A stretch of DNA of 24,493 nt from an uncultured Clostridium sp. (GCA_900539375.1 UQBY01000034.1:1-24493), one strand, 5' to 3'; shown: positions 1 through 7,729, counted from the first letter of the stretch. Program-made: numbers and translations. Notes: generated by a model from the letters alone, not told the origin.

Positions 1-212
1 CTGCATAAGAGTAACGAACTTATGTGAATGGCATAAAACTTGTAGAAAGTTATAATTTATGTAGGGTGCGTTGTACCCGAATTTAAGCCTTTTAAGAGCT
101 ACACCAAACTAGAGTAGATATAGTAATTTACTATTTCAAAATAGAGCTTTATGAAGAAGGAAACAAAATAAAATTTATATATTTATAACTTTTTATAAGT
201 TTTATGCAACGG
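1..212 (+). mobile_element. TnpB-less miniature derivative of an IS200/IS605-group element
   Basis: Bases 1-55 are identical to the reverse complement of 24439-24493, the region upstream of tnpB in the full copy. Bases 54-212 match the reverse complement of 23011-23169 with one mismatch (base 61). The two blocks meet at 54-55, so about 1.27 kb holding tnpB is missing. The left block can fold (CATAAG at 4-9 with CTTATG at 19-24; TTATG at 20-24 with CATAA at 32-36). The right block has a subterminal hairpin (AACTT/AAGTT, about 187-202) like those recognised by single-strand TnpA transposases. The right tip is near 210-212, where homology stops and the cooS frame begins. The true left tip and target motif lie outside the window. 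Confidence 0.8.
62..212 (+). ncRNA. putative omegaRNA (right-end RNA) scaffold, tnpB-less copy
   Basis: In TnpB elements the RNA guide is transcribed through the right end and its guide portion is the host flank. This stretch is identical over about 150 bases to the matching region of the full copy, and it has hairpin-forming sequences: GGGTGC/GTACCC at 64-78 and TAGTA/TACTA at 121-133. If it is transcribed on the plus strand, the guide would be the cooS bases from about 213. Assignment rests on position and conservation. No promoter was identified, and transcription is not shown. Confidence 0.4.
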
Positions 213-1843
213 CAGCAACTTATGCTCATCATGCTTATGAAGCCTTTAGAACACTTAAAACTACTGGAGAGGGAAAATCTCCTTATAAAATAAAAGATGA
301 AGCTAAGTTAAAGTGGATGTGCGAAAAGGTAGGAATAGACACAAATCAAGATATTAATAAACTTGCTATAAATTTGGCAGACCTTCTTGATAAGGATATG
401 AAAATAGGTCCTGATAAAACAAGTATAATGACAGAAGCCTTTGCTCCTAAAAAAAGAAAACCTGTTTGGAAAAAGCTTAATATTTATCCTTCAGGAGTGG
501 ACCATGAAATTCAAAATGCAATTGCAAGCTGTTTAACTAATGTGGATGGAGATTATGTATCCCTTGCAACAAAAGCTCTTAGATTAGGGTTATCTACTAT
601 ATATACAGCACAAATAGGTCTTGAAATGGTTCAAGATATTTTATTTGGAACTCCTATGCCTCATGAAGTAAATGTTGATTTAGGAATAATGGACCCTGAT
701 TATGTAAATATAGTATTTAATGGACATCAACCTTGGGTAGGAGCAATTACTATAGAAAAGCTTAGAAATGGAGAATATAAAGAAGAGGCAATAAAAGCAG
801 GAGCTAAAGGAATTAGGGTAGTAGGCTCTATTGAAACAGGACAGGAACTTTTACAAAGATTTGAAGTTGATGATGTATTTGTTGGTCTTATGGGAAATTG
901 GCTTTCTATAGAACCACTTTTAGCTACTGGTACAGTAGATGCAATTGCAATGGATGAAAACTGTTCTCCACCGGCTATAGACCAATATGCAGAAAAATAT
1001 CAACTTGCATTAGTTAGTGTAAGCACAATAATAGGTGTACCTGGTGCAGAGCATAAAATGCCATATTACCCAGAAAAGGCAAATGAAATGGCAGATAACT
1101 TAATAAAAATAGCTATAGAAAACTTTAAAAAAAGACATGGAAAAGTAGAACCTATGGTACCTAAATGTATTACTAAAGCTATAGCAGGATTTTCAACAGA
1201 AGCTGTTTTAGGTGCACTTGGAAATAAACTTGAGCCATTAGTTGATGTAATAGCTTCAGGAAAATTAAAAGGTATTGTTGCTCTTGCAAACTGCTCTACA
1301 CTTAGAAATGGTCCTCAAGATTGGAATACAGTTAATATAACAAAAGAATTAATAAAAAGAGATATATTAGTAGTTGCGGGAGGATGTGGAAATCATGGTC
1401 TTGAAGTTGCAGGATTAGCTAATTTAGATGCTATAGAAAAATATGCAGGAGAGGGGCTAAAAGAAGTTTGTAATATGTTAAAAATACCTCCTGTATTAAG
1501 TTTTGGAACTTGTACAGATACAGGTAGAATATCAATGCTTGTTACAGCTCTTGCAGACCATCTTGATGTTGACATTCCAGACCTTCCTATAGCAGTTACT
1601 GCTCCAGAGTGGATGGAGCAAAAGGCTACAATAGACGGTATTTTTGCAGTTGCCTATGGAGCATATACTCATTTATCTCCTACACCATTTGTTACTGGTG
1701 CTCCTAATTTAGTAAAACTTTTAACAGAAGATGTTGAAAATTTAACAGGAGGAAAAGTAGCCTTAGGAGATGACCCAATTGAAGCAGCTAAGGGAATAGA
1801 AGCACATATAATAAGTAAAAGACAAAAACTTGGACTTAAATAA
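212..1843 (+). pseudogene. cooS: CooS-type anaerobic Ni/Fe carbon monoxide dehydrogenase, 5' end lost to IS insertion
   Basis: The frame is open from the IS right end and encodes 543 residues; the family is usually about 630-640. Residues before the internal Met at 317 still read as CooS (an AATYAHHAYEAF stretch starts at 212), so that ATG is not the original start. The N-terminal part that carries the cluster B and D cysteines is absent and presumably lies beyond the left edge. Counting from 317, C-cluster positions are visible: His137 (GHQPW), Cys216 (DENC), Cys326 (ANCS), Cys357 (GGCG) and Cys399 (GTCT). By spacing they match His261, Cys333, Cys446, Cys476 and Cys526 of Carboxydothermus CODH-II. 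The position of Cys295, normally in GICCTG, reads GSIETG with Glu173 (codon 833-835). This marks a divergent CODH type. The intact enzyme would be a cytoplasmic redox enzyme; the remnant is unlikely to be active. Confidence 0.85.
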
Positions 1844-1850
1844 ATTTATA

Positions 1851-1887
1851 AAAAATTCACAAGAAAATTTATCTTGTGGATTTTTTT
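1851..1887 (+). terminator. intrinsic terminator after cooS
   Basis: TTCACAAGA (1856-1864) pairs with TCTTGTGGA (1872-1880, one G-T pair) around a 7-base loop, followed by seven T. It begins just after the cooS stop codon. Confidence 0.85.
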
Positions 1888-2105
1888 AAAAATAGAGTAA
1901 CAGGAATTCTTTTATGTATAATTGAGTAATTATGCTATTATTTAAATAATCTATGTTTAATATACAAATTATTTTAAAAAAAATATATAATTTTAGAATT
2001 ATAATGAATTTATTTGAATTAAAAGGAATTATTTTAAAATAATTAATTATAACTTAAAAGCTTTAAATATCTTTTAATAAATAAGAATAGCTCCTCAAAT
2101 TAAAC

Positions 2106-2122
2106 TTTGACTTTCTTTGACC
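2106..2122 (+). promoter_or_regulatory. CtsR-type heat-shock operator
   Basis: TTTGACT (2106-2112), a 3-base spacer TTC, then TTTGACC (2116-2122). This is the reverse complement of the published CtsR direct repeat RGTCAAANANRGTCAAA and fits it at every defined position. It covers the -35 hexamer of the promoter in front of the two small heat-shock genes, so a bound repressor would block RNA polymerase. The ctsR gene is not in this window. Confidence 0.8.
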
Positions 2123-2135
2123 TTAGAAATATAAT
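2107..2135 (+). promoter_or_regulatory. sigmaA promoter for the small heat-shock operon
   Basis: -35 TTGACT (2107-2112), 17-base spacer, -10 TATAAT (2130-2135). Transcription would start near 2142, giving a leader of about 60 bases. The rest of the 1888-2105 gap is AT-rich and I see nothing else in it. Confidence 0.8.
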
Positions 2136-2203
2136 GTACTTGTACAAAGAGATAAGAGATAGTAAATAAGAAATGTTAAAGAGTTAGAAAAGGAGGTCTT
2201 TGT

Positions 2204-2641
2204 ATGTTTGGTTTAATACCTTTTGAAAATATGATAATGGACAATGCAAATTCATCACTAAGTGATATCTTTGATACTTTCTTTAATGATGATTTAACAA
2301 AGATGTTTAATATGGAGGAGTCAATAAAAACAGAGATTAAAGAAAAAGATGATTCTTATTTGTTAAAAGCAGAACTTCCAGGAGTTAATAAGGAAGATTT
2401 ACAATTAGATTATAATGATGGTTATTTAACAATCTCAGCTGTACAAAATACTAATTTTGAAAATAAAAATGATAATTACTTTGGACAAGAAAGATGTTAC
2501 AAACAAGTATCTAAAAGTTTTTATTTTGACAATGTTGATAAAGAAAAAATTCAAGCTAAATTCCAAGATGAAATATTAGGTGTTATTTTACCTAAGAAAG
2601 AAGTAAGTAAAAATAATTCTAGTAAAATATATATTCAATAA
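2204..2641 (+). CDS. small heat-shock protein Hsp20/alpha-crystallin family, first of two
   Basis: 145 residues; ATG follows a strong AAAGGAGGTC site. Small heat-shock proteins are ATP-independent holdases that bind unfolding cytoplasmic proteins as oligomers. The alpha-crystallin domain spans about residues 38-140, with AELPGVNKEDL, NDGYLTIS and a closing ILPKKE. The usual G-V-L-x-V-x-LPK strand is altered here to DEILGVILPK. The C-terminal I-x-I-type anchor reads KIYIQ. It starts MFGLIPF, nearly the same as the next gene, and has diverged more from the family than that gene. It is the first gene after the CtsR-type promoter, and no terminator separates it from the second copy, so the two are probably co-transcribed. 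Whether the pair form mixed oligomers cannot be told. Confidence 0.92.
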   Translation: MFGLIPFENMIMDNANSSLSDIFDTFFNDDLTKMFNMEESIKTEIKEKDDSYLLKAELPGVNKEDLQLDYNDGYLTISAVQNTNFENKNDNYFGQERCYKQVSKSFYFDNVDKEKIQAKFQDEILGVILPKKEVSKNNSSKIYIQ

Positions 2642-2679
2642 TAAAATATATTTAATTAAAGCATAGAGGAGGCTTTATT

Positions 2680-3114
2680 ATGTTTGGTTTAGTACCTTTT
2701 AAAATGAACAATAAATTTATGGATGGAAAAGATGGATTTGACAGTATGTTTAAAGACTTTTTTGGAGATGACATGGTTATGAAAAATTCATTAAAGGTAG
2801 ATATTAAGGAAACTGAAAATGGATACACATTAGAAGCAGATTTTCCAGGAATGAAAAAAGATGATATAAATATTGAATATAATGAAGGTTATTTAACAAT
2901 TTCAGGTGAAAAGAAGACTGAAAATGAAGATAAAGAAAAGAAGGAAAATTATATAAGAAAGGAACGTTACTATGAAAAAGCATCAAGAAGCTTTTATGTA
3001 GGAAACATTAACAAGGATGAAATTAAAGCTAAATTTGAAAATGGTGTTCTTGAAGTAACTTTACCTAAAGAACAAAAAGCAGTAGATAAAAATAATAAAA
3101 TTGCAATTGAATAG
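2680..3114 (+). CDS. small heat-shock protein Hsp20/alpha-crystallin family (Hsp18 type), second of two
   Basis: 144 residues, the more canonical copy. It starts MFGLVPF after an AGAGGAGG site, 38 bases downstream of the first gene. The alpha-crystallin domain shows ADFPGMKKDDI, NEGYLTISGEK, the RSFYVGNI strand and the classical FENGVLEVTLPKE, with a C-terminal IAIE anchor. It resembles the 18-kDa Hsp of solventogenic and pathogenic clostridia. Role: holdase for heat-denatured cytoplasmic proteins, passing clients to DnaK or ClpB-type machines. Co-transcription with the first copy from the CtsR-controlled promoter is inferred from the short gap with no promoter and from the terminator directly after this gene. 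Confidence 0.93.
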   Translation: MFGLVPFKMNNKFMDGKDGFDSMFKDFFGDDMVMKNSLKVDIKETENGYTLEADFPGMKKDDINIEYNEGYLTISGEKKTENEDKEKKENYIRKERYYEKASRSFYVGNINKDEIKAKFENGVLEVTLPKEQKAVDKNNKIAIE

Positions 3115-3121
3115 TTTAAAT

Positions 3122-3163
3122 AAAAAAAGCATTCATGATTTTTTAATCATGGATGCTTTTTTT
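3122..3163 (+). terminator. intrinsic terminator of the heat-shock operon
   Basis: A GCATTCATGAT arm pairs with ATCATGGATGC around a short T-rich loop, flanked by A and T runs, directly after the second hsp gene. The A and T runs would let it work in both directions, but no minus-strand gene approaches from the right. Confidence 0.88.
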
Positions 3164-3203
3164 GTTTAGAAAGATTAAAAGTATACAAAACATATAAAAC
3201 ATA

Positions 3204-3235
3204 TTGACAAAGTATGTATTAATGTATACTATATT
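3204..3235 (+). promoter_or_regulatory. probable promoter of the glutamine amidotransferase gene
   Basis: A consensus -35 TTGACA lies at 3204-3209. Overlapping -10 candidates are TATACT (3225-3230, spacer 15), TACTAT (3227-3232, spacer 17) and TATATT (3230-3235, spacer 20). The -35 is convincing; the exact -10 is not resolved. Confidence 0.55.
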
Positions 3236-3291
3236 TATATAGTAGATAAAAAGAGCAAAAAGAATAACATATAATGGGGAGAGGAATAAAT

Positions 3292-4059
3292 ATGTGTGAA
3301 TTATATGGAGTAACTTCAAAAAAATCAATAAAGATGAATAATATATTAAAAGACTTTTTTAAGCATAGTTATAATCATCCTCATGGATGGGGACTAGCTA
3401 TTGATGGAAGAGAAGATACCTTAATAAAAGAAGGTAAGCCAGCTTATGAAAGTGAAATATTAAAAGAAAAATTTAAAGAGGATATTGTGGGAAAACTAGC
3501 TATTGCCCATATTAGATATGCAACTTGTGGAGAAATATGTGAAAGAAATTCACATCCATTTATAAGAAAAGATATTTTAGGCAATACATGGACATTAGCT
3601 CATAATGGTACAGCAACTGAAGGAGATTTAGTTGAAAAGTATAAAAAGTATGCCTATGGAGAAACTGATAGTGAAACTATTTTAATATTTTTAATTAAAA
3701 GAATAAATAAAGCAATAATTTTAAATAATAGTAAGGAGCTATCTATAAAACAAAAAGGTGATGTAATTCAAAAGGCAATTAAAGATATAACCTTTAAAAA
3801 TAGAATAAATTTATTATTTACAGATGGGGAAAATCTTTTTGTTCATTGTAATTTAAAAGATAGTTTATATAGTTATCACAAAGAAGAGCATATAGTTTTT
3901 GCAACAACACCACTAAATAAATTTATAAATGATTGGCATTCTATAAAAATAAATACTTTATTTATTTACAATGGAGATAAACTTATTTATGAAGGTGAAG
4001 CTCATGAAAATGAGTATATTAAACCAGAGTTAAGAGCAGAAACTTCTTATGTAATTTAA
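3292..4059 (+). CDS. class II glutamine amidotransferase, YafJ-like
   Basis: 255 residues from ATG 3292, chosen over an in-frame ATG at 3274. Class II amidotransferases need Cys as residue 2 (it becomes the N-terminal nucleophile after Met removal), this start gives Met-Cys-Glu-Leu, and GGGAGAGG sits at the right distance. Further family marks are GWGLAIDG (about 34-41), AHIRYATCGE with SHPF, WTLAHNGT and GETDSETIL. The domain hydrolyses glutamine and releases ammonia. With no synthase domain attached and only about 255 residues, this is the stand-alone YafJ/DUF type, whose acceptor is unknown in most bacteria. It appears to be a single-gene transcript with its own promoter and terminator. 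Confidence 0.88.
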   Translation: MCELYGVTSKKSIKMNNILKDFFKHSYNHPHGWGLAIDGREDTLIKEGKPAYESEILKEKFKEDIVGKLAIAHIRYATCGEICERNSHPFIRKDILGNTWTLAHNGTATEGDLVEKYKKYAYGETDSETILIFLIKRINKAIILNNSKELSIKQKGDVIQKAIKDITFKNRINLLFTDGENLFVHCNLKDSLYSYHKEEHIVFATTPLNKFINDWHSIKINTLFIYNGDKLIYEGEAHENEYIKPELRAETSYVI

Positions 4060-4071
4060 TTTTTTAATAGT

Positions 4072-4131
4072 AAGTGTGAATTGTTATTGTGTATTAATTA
4101 AAAAATACAAATAATAAATTCACACTTTTTT
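4072..4131 (+). terminator. long-stem intrinsic terminator
   Basis: AAGTGTGAATT pairs with AATTCACACTT, with further inner pairing (TTATT/AATAA and GTATT/AATAC), ending in a T run. It lies just after the amidotransferase stop. Confidence 0.75.
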
Positions 4132-4227
4132 ATATGGAAAATTATACATTTTGAAAACTGTAGATGCTAAGTTAATAATAAAGATAAATAAAAGAAACAA
4201 GTTTAAGAATTTTTTTCCTTAAAAAAT

Positions 4228-4443
4228 TTAAGATTTTTTAGTTAGATTTTTTCCATCATAATAAACTAAAGTTCCAACATCAATGGATTTTTCATATAAT
4301 TCAGCATCTGGTGCACTAATTGTAAGTTTTTCATTATTTTCAATATCTTCTAATATAACGTCAACAGAATATTTTTCACCTTCAGGAAGTTCTTCACATC
4401 CAAAATCCTGTTCTGTAATATCAATAACTTTATAAATTTTCAT
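4228..4443 (-). CDS. small acidic protein of unknown function
   Basis: 71 residues, with a good AAGGAG site ahead of the ATG. I do not recognise the family. The protein is acidic, with no membrane segment or signal peptide. It begins MKIYKVIDITEQDFGCEELP and ends in a short strand-rich stretch (GTLVYYDGKNL), so a small beta-rich cytoplasmic fold is likely. It stands alone between a plus-strand terminator and a plus-strand promoter. Only an A/T-only stem (about 4208-4227) lies after its stop, so termination is unclear. SD quality and codon use like its neighbours support a real gene. Confidence 0.7.
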   Translation of the reverse strand: MKIYKVIDITEQDFGCEELPEGEKYSVDVILEDIENNEKLTISAPDAELYEKSIDVGTLVYYDGKNLTKKS

Positions 4444-4630
4444 AATATCTCCTTAAAAAATCTCTAAAACTAAAAGGTAATAAAACAAACTAAATATATT
4501 ATACATCAATGTATTAAAATAAATAATAAAATATTTTGAAAAATAAGTTTAGATTGCTATAATTTATTTATGTCACAAGTTACAAAAAGAGCATTAGAAA
4601 ATTATTAAGAAATGATTAATAATATAGTTG

Positions 4631-4659
4631 TTGGTTTAGTTTTTTGTCTTTGTTATAAT
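4631..4659 (+). promoter_or_regulatory. promoter of the DUF975-CmpB gene
   Basis: -35 TTGGTT (4631-4636), 17-base spacer, and an extended -10 TGTTATAAT with TATAAT at 4654-4659. The gene start is 45 bases downstream. The 4444-4630 stretch shows no gene or clear structure. Confidence 0.7.
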
Positions 4660-4703
4660 TGTATTTATAAGTAAAAATAACTAATAACTTTGGAGTGAAT
4701 TTT

Positions 4704-6272
4704 ATGGAAAATAGAAAGCTATTAAAACAAAAGGCAAAAGAAAATATAAAACAACATTTTTTTAGAAATGTAATATTAGTATTTATTGCCTCAGTTTTAA
4801 TGAGTGGGGGGTATATTTATTCTACTAAAGATACTTTTAGCACTGATAATGAAAAAGCAGTAATTAGTGTTATTAATGAAAAACAAGAAAAAAAATCTAA
4901 TGCAGAAATAGTAAATGAATTACTTAAAGAAACAGTAGATGAAAAAAAACAGGAAGAAATAAAGGTAAACAATAAGTATACTAATGGAGTATTGTCGGCA
5001 TTATTTAATGAAATAACAATAAGTGGCTCATTTATTTTTGGTATACTAAATGTTATTAATAAATATATTTTTAGTGGAGAAATATCTGTACTAATTTTAA
5101 CTATAGTAGGGTTAATGATTATAGCACTTACTTATGTATTTGTACGAAATGTAATGGTCATAGGTAAAAATAGATATTTTTTAGAGCAAAGAAGATATTA
5201 TAATACTAAAATAGACAAGCTCTTATTTCCTTATAGGATAAAGAAAACTTTACATTTATCCTATATTTTATTAGTAAAAAATATTTATCAACTATTATGG
5301 TCTTTTACTATAGTTGGAGGATTTATTAAACATTATACCTATTTAATGATTCCTTATGTTTTAGCTGAAAATCCTAATATTACAAAAGCTGAAGCCTTTG
5401 AACTTTCAAAAGAAATGATGGATGGTCATAAGATGGAAGTATTTAAGTTAGATATAAGTTTAATTGGATGGAAAATATTAGGGGCATTTACTTATAATTT
5501 AACTAATATATTTTATTATGATGTATATAAAGAATCAATTTTTACAGAACTTTATATGGATATAAGAAAAGAAAAGATTAACAAATTAGAAAAAGGATAT
5601 TTATTAAATGACCATTTACTTGATATAAAGGAAAAAGTAAATTTTTCATATCCAGAAGAAAAATTTAGTATACCAATTTCAAAGAGACGTAAATGGTTAA
5701 ATATAGATTATGCAAAAAGTTATTCTCTTACAACATATATATTATTTTTCTTTTCATTTTCATTTATTGGATGGGTTTGGGAAGTAATATTTCATTTAGT
5801 TAGTGATGGAGTTTTTGTAAATAGAGGAACAATGTTTGGACCTTGGCTACCTATATATGGGGTTGGAGGTTGTATGATATTATTTTTATTTAAACCTTTT
5901 AGGGAAAAACATTGGTTAATATTTCTTTTATCCTTTGTTTTATGTGGCATAATTGAATATTCTACTGCTTGGTATCTTGAAACCTTTAAACATATGAAAT
6001 GGTGGGATTACAGTGGATACTTTTTAAATATAAAGGGTAGAATATGTATGGAAGGACTTCTTGTTTTTGGGCTTGGAGGATGTATTTTTACTTATATATT
6101 AGCTCCTATATTTGATAATTTATATGAAAAAATTAAACCTAAAATAAAAATTGTTCTTTGTATTTTATTAATATTTTGTTTTGCAATAGATTTTTTATAT
6201 TCATCAAAGCATCCTAATACAGGAGAAGGAATTACAAATCCTATAACATATATAGATATAATTAAAATATAA
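4704..6272 (+). CDS. membrane protein: DUF975 domain fused to a CmpB-type (putative ABC permease) domain
   Basis: 522 residues from ATG 4704; TTTGGAGTG sits 6 bases ahead, so the in-frame GTG at 4695 is part of the SD. The N-terminal half (about 1-290) looks like DUF975: a basic RKLLKQKAKENIK start, a first membrane segment near 22-38, a membrane pair near 105-150, then PYVLAENPNITKAEA, ELSKEMMDGHK and LISLIGWK-like signatures. The C-terminal half (about 345-515) looks like the ABC_trans_CmpB family: FIGWVWEV, FVNRGTMFGPWLPIYG, EYSTAWYLE, KWWDYSGYFLNIKGRICMEG. CmpB-type proteins are often labelled putative ABC permeases, but no ATPase partner is adjacent and transport is unproven. The substrate is unknown. 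A segment rich in K and E (residues about 50-90) is probably extracytoplasmic. Confidence 0.85.
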   Translation: MENRKLLKQKAKENIKQHFFRNVILVFIASVLMSGGYIYSTKDTFSTDNEKAVISVINEKQEKKSNAEIVNELLKETVDEKKQEEIKVNNKYTNGVLSALFNEITISGSFIFGILNVINKYIFSGEISVLILTIVGLMIIALTYVFVRNVMVIGKNRYFLEQRRYYNTKIDKLLFPYRIKKTLHLSYILLVKNIYQLLWSFTIVGGFIKHYTYLMIPYVLAENPNITKAEAFELSKEMMDGHKMEVFKLDISLIGWKILGAFTYNLTNIFYYDVYKESIFTELYMDIRKEKINKLEKGYLLNDHLLDIKEKVNFSYPEEKFSIPISKRRKWLNIDYAKSYSLTTYILFFFSFSFIGWVWEVIFHLVSDGVFVNRGTMFGPWLPIYGVGGCMILFLFKPFREKHWLIFLLSFVLCGIIEYSTAWYLETFKHMKWWDYSGYFLNIKGRICMEGLLVFGLGGCIFTYILAPIFDNLYEKIKPKIKIVLCILLIFCFAIDFLYSSKHPNTGEGITNPITYIDIIKI

Positions 6273-6303
6273 CTAAAAAAGAGCTTTTATAGCTCTTTTT
6301 TAG
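6273..6303. terminator. bidirectional terminator between convergent genes
   Basis: CTAAAAAAGAGCT, a TTTAT loop, then AGCTCTTTTTTAG form a near-perfect stem with A and T runs on the two sides. It can end transcription of the plus-strand fusion gene and of the minus-strand DUF4317 gene. Confidence 0.9.
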
Positions 6304-6311
6304 TTTATAAG

Positions 6312-7568
6312 TTAAAGTTTAGTATCAACACCATTTACATTAGTTTGTTCATTTTCTTCTACAGGAATTACAATGTATTTTTGTCCTTCAATTATTTGTG
6401 ATTTTATTTGTGATGCTTTTTCAGGTTTTACTTTTAGTATAATATCATAATTTTCTTCAGATTCATCTTCCATTTTAGAAACTTCTTCTAATTTTTTATT
6501 TGTATTTTCAAGCTTGTTTTGTAATATTTCTACTTCCTTTTCAAGTTTTTGTTCTTTTTTCTTTTGTTCACTTGCCTTAAGAATTTTAGCATCTATTAAA
6601 TCATCTGCAATAGGCAAAGTAGTGCCAAACTCTTTTGTATAAAACCTTTCAATTCTTGAAGAATCTTCTTCAGAAACTCCACTTTCAGCTAAAATATCTT
6701 GAATAGTGTCATTAGTTAATATTATAGGTTGGCTATCTTTACCATTAACTGTTGTATGTTCATCAATTCTGCTATTAATATTTTCTTGAATTTCCATAAA
6801 TAAATTATTAGATTTTTCCTCATCATAACCAATAGCATTAGTTATAATATTATGGAACGTTTCTTTTTGTTCAGTTGCAGTTCTTTTTGAAGAACAACCA
6901 AGAGCTTCTTCCATTAATTCAGGGTGTGAATCCTTTGGATTTTTTGTGTAATACATTATAGAATTAACATCACTACTACGGTCTATAAAGGCTGGAAATA
7001 CAAATCCATTAACAGGAGCTTCAACTACCCAATCTCTAACACGAGCAGCAATTTTGTTATCTTCTTCAAAGTATCCAAGAGCTGGTTTAGAAAGGGATAC
7101 TGGACATATTGCACATAATAGATATTCATATACTTCTTCAGATTCATCTAATTTTAAATTATCTCTAGTTTTTGTAATAACATCATAAGCATCATGGAAA
7201 ACAAGTATTAAAAAATTTCCTGTATAATCATAACTATCTATTATAGATTTATAAAAGCTATCAAGAAGGGTATCATCTTTTAATTTACTTTTTTTAAGAG
7301 ACATTAAAAAGGATTGTTTATCATTTTTATATTCTTCATTAACAGGAAAATTAAGTTCTAAAAGATTATTGCCTATTGTTCCAGAAAGAACCTTTTTTGC
7401 AATTTCTAAATACTTGAAAAATTCATCTTCCTCTAAATTTAAAAAAGTTTCTTTAAAATTTAAAATAATATTTTTTTCACCATTAACATAACAACCACAC
7501 ATTTTTGTAAATGTACAATCTTCTTTTTTTAAACGTCTTTTTAATTCTAAAATATCTTTTTTCCTCAT
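6312..7568 (-). CDS. DUF4317 family protein
   Basis: 418 residues. It begins MRKKDILELKRRLKKEDC, followed by a conserved-looking CGCYVNGEKN block, LVFHDAYDV, CAICPVSLSKPALGYF and a GFVFPAFIDRSSDVN stretch. I recognise these as DUF4317, a family common in Firmicutes with no known function. There is no signal peptide or membrane helix, so it should be cytoplasmic. Residues about 330-370 are a heptad-rich, Lys/Glu coiled coil, and the C-terminal tail is acidic. AGAGG lies 11 bases ahead of the ATG, a long gap. It has its own promoter (7615-7643) and shares the bidirectional terminator, so it is probably monocistronic. The neighbours say nothing clear about its role. Confidence 0.85.
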   Translation of the reverse strand: MRKKDILELKRRLKKEDCTFTKMCGCYVNGEKNIILNFKETFLNLEEDEFFKYLEIAKKVLSGTIGNNLLELNFPVNEEYKNDKQSFLMSLKKSKLKDDTLLDSFYKSIIDSYDYTGNFLILVFHDAYDVITKTRDNLKLDESEEVYEYLLCAICPVSLSKPALGYFEEDNKIAARVRDWVVEAPVNGFVFPAFIDRSSDVNSIMYYTKNPKDSHPELMEEALGCSSKRTATEQKETFHNIITNAIGYDEEKSNNLFMEIQENINSRIDEHTTVNGKDSQPIILTNDTIQDILAESGVSEEDSSRIERFYTKEFGTTLPIADDLIDAKILKASEQKKKEQKLEKEVEILQNKLENTNKKLEEVSKMEDESEENYDIILKVKPEKASQIKSQIIEGQKYIVIPVEENEQTNVNGVDTKL

Positions 7569-7614
7569 TGTTTTAAAAACCTCTCATTTTATTCATTTAA
7601 AGTACTTATTTATA

Positions 7615-7643
7615 AGTATAATATTGAAAAAATATCTATGCAA
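7615..7643 (-). promoter_or_regulatory. promoter of the DUF4317 gene
   Basis: On the minus strand: TTGCAT (7643-7638), 17-base spacer, TATACT (7620-7615). It lies between the upstream operon's terminator and the ATG at 7568. Confidence 0.65.
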
Positions 7644-7660
7644 GTTAGTAATTTTTTCTT

Positions 7661-7698
7661 AAAAAAAATTCGCTAAAGATTAATTTCTTTAGCGAATT
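7661..7698 (-). terminator. intrinsic terminator of the S-component/amidohydrolase operon
   Basis: AATTCGCTAAAG (7667-7678) pairs perfectly with CTTTAGCGAATT (7687-7698). Read on the minus strand it is followed by a T run (A run 7661-7668 on the plus strand). Confidence 0.9.
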
Positions 7699-7729
7699 AA
7701 AAAAGGTGATTTATATTAAAACTTAATGA

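Noticed and set aside
317..1843. Complete 508-residue CooS starting at the ATG at 317
   Set aside because: Upstream codons from 212 still encode CooS-like sequence and the N-terminal Fe-S region is missing, so this Met is internal to a truncated gene.
4200..4232. Terminator for the small minus-strand gene at 4228-4443
   Set aside because: The stem is A/T only (AATTTTTT/AAAAAATT) and has no convincing T run, so I did not call it.
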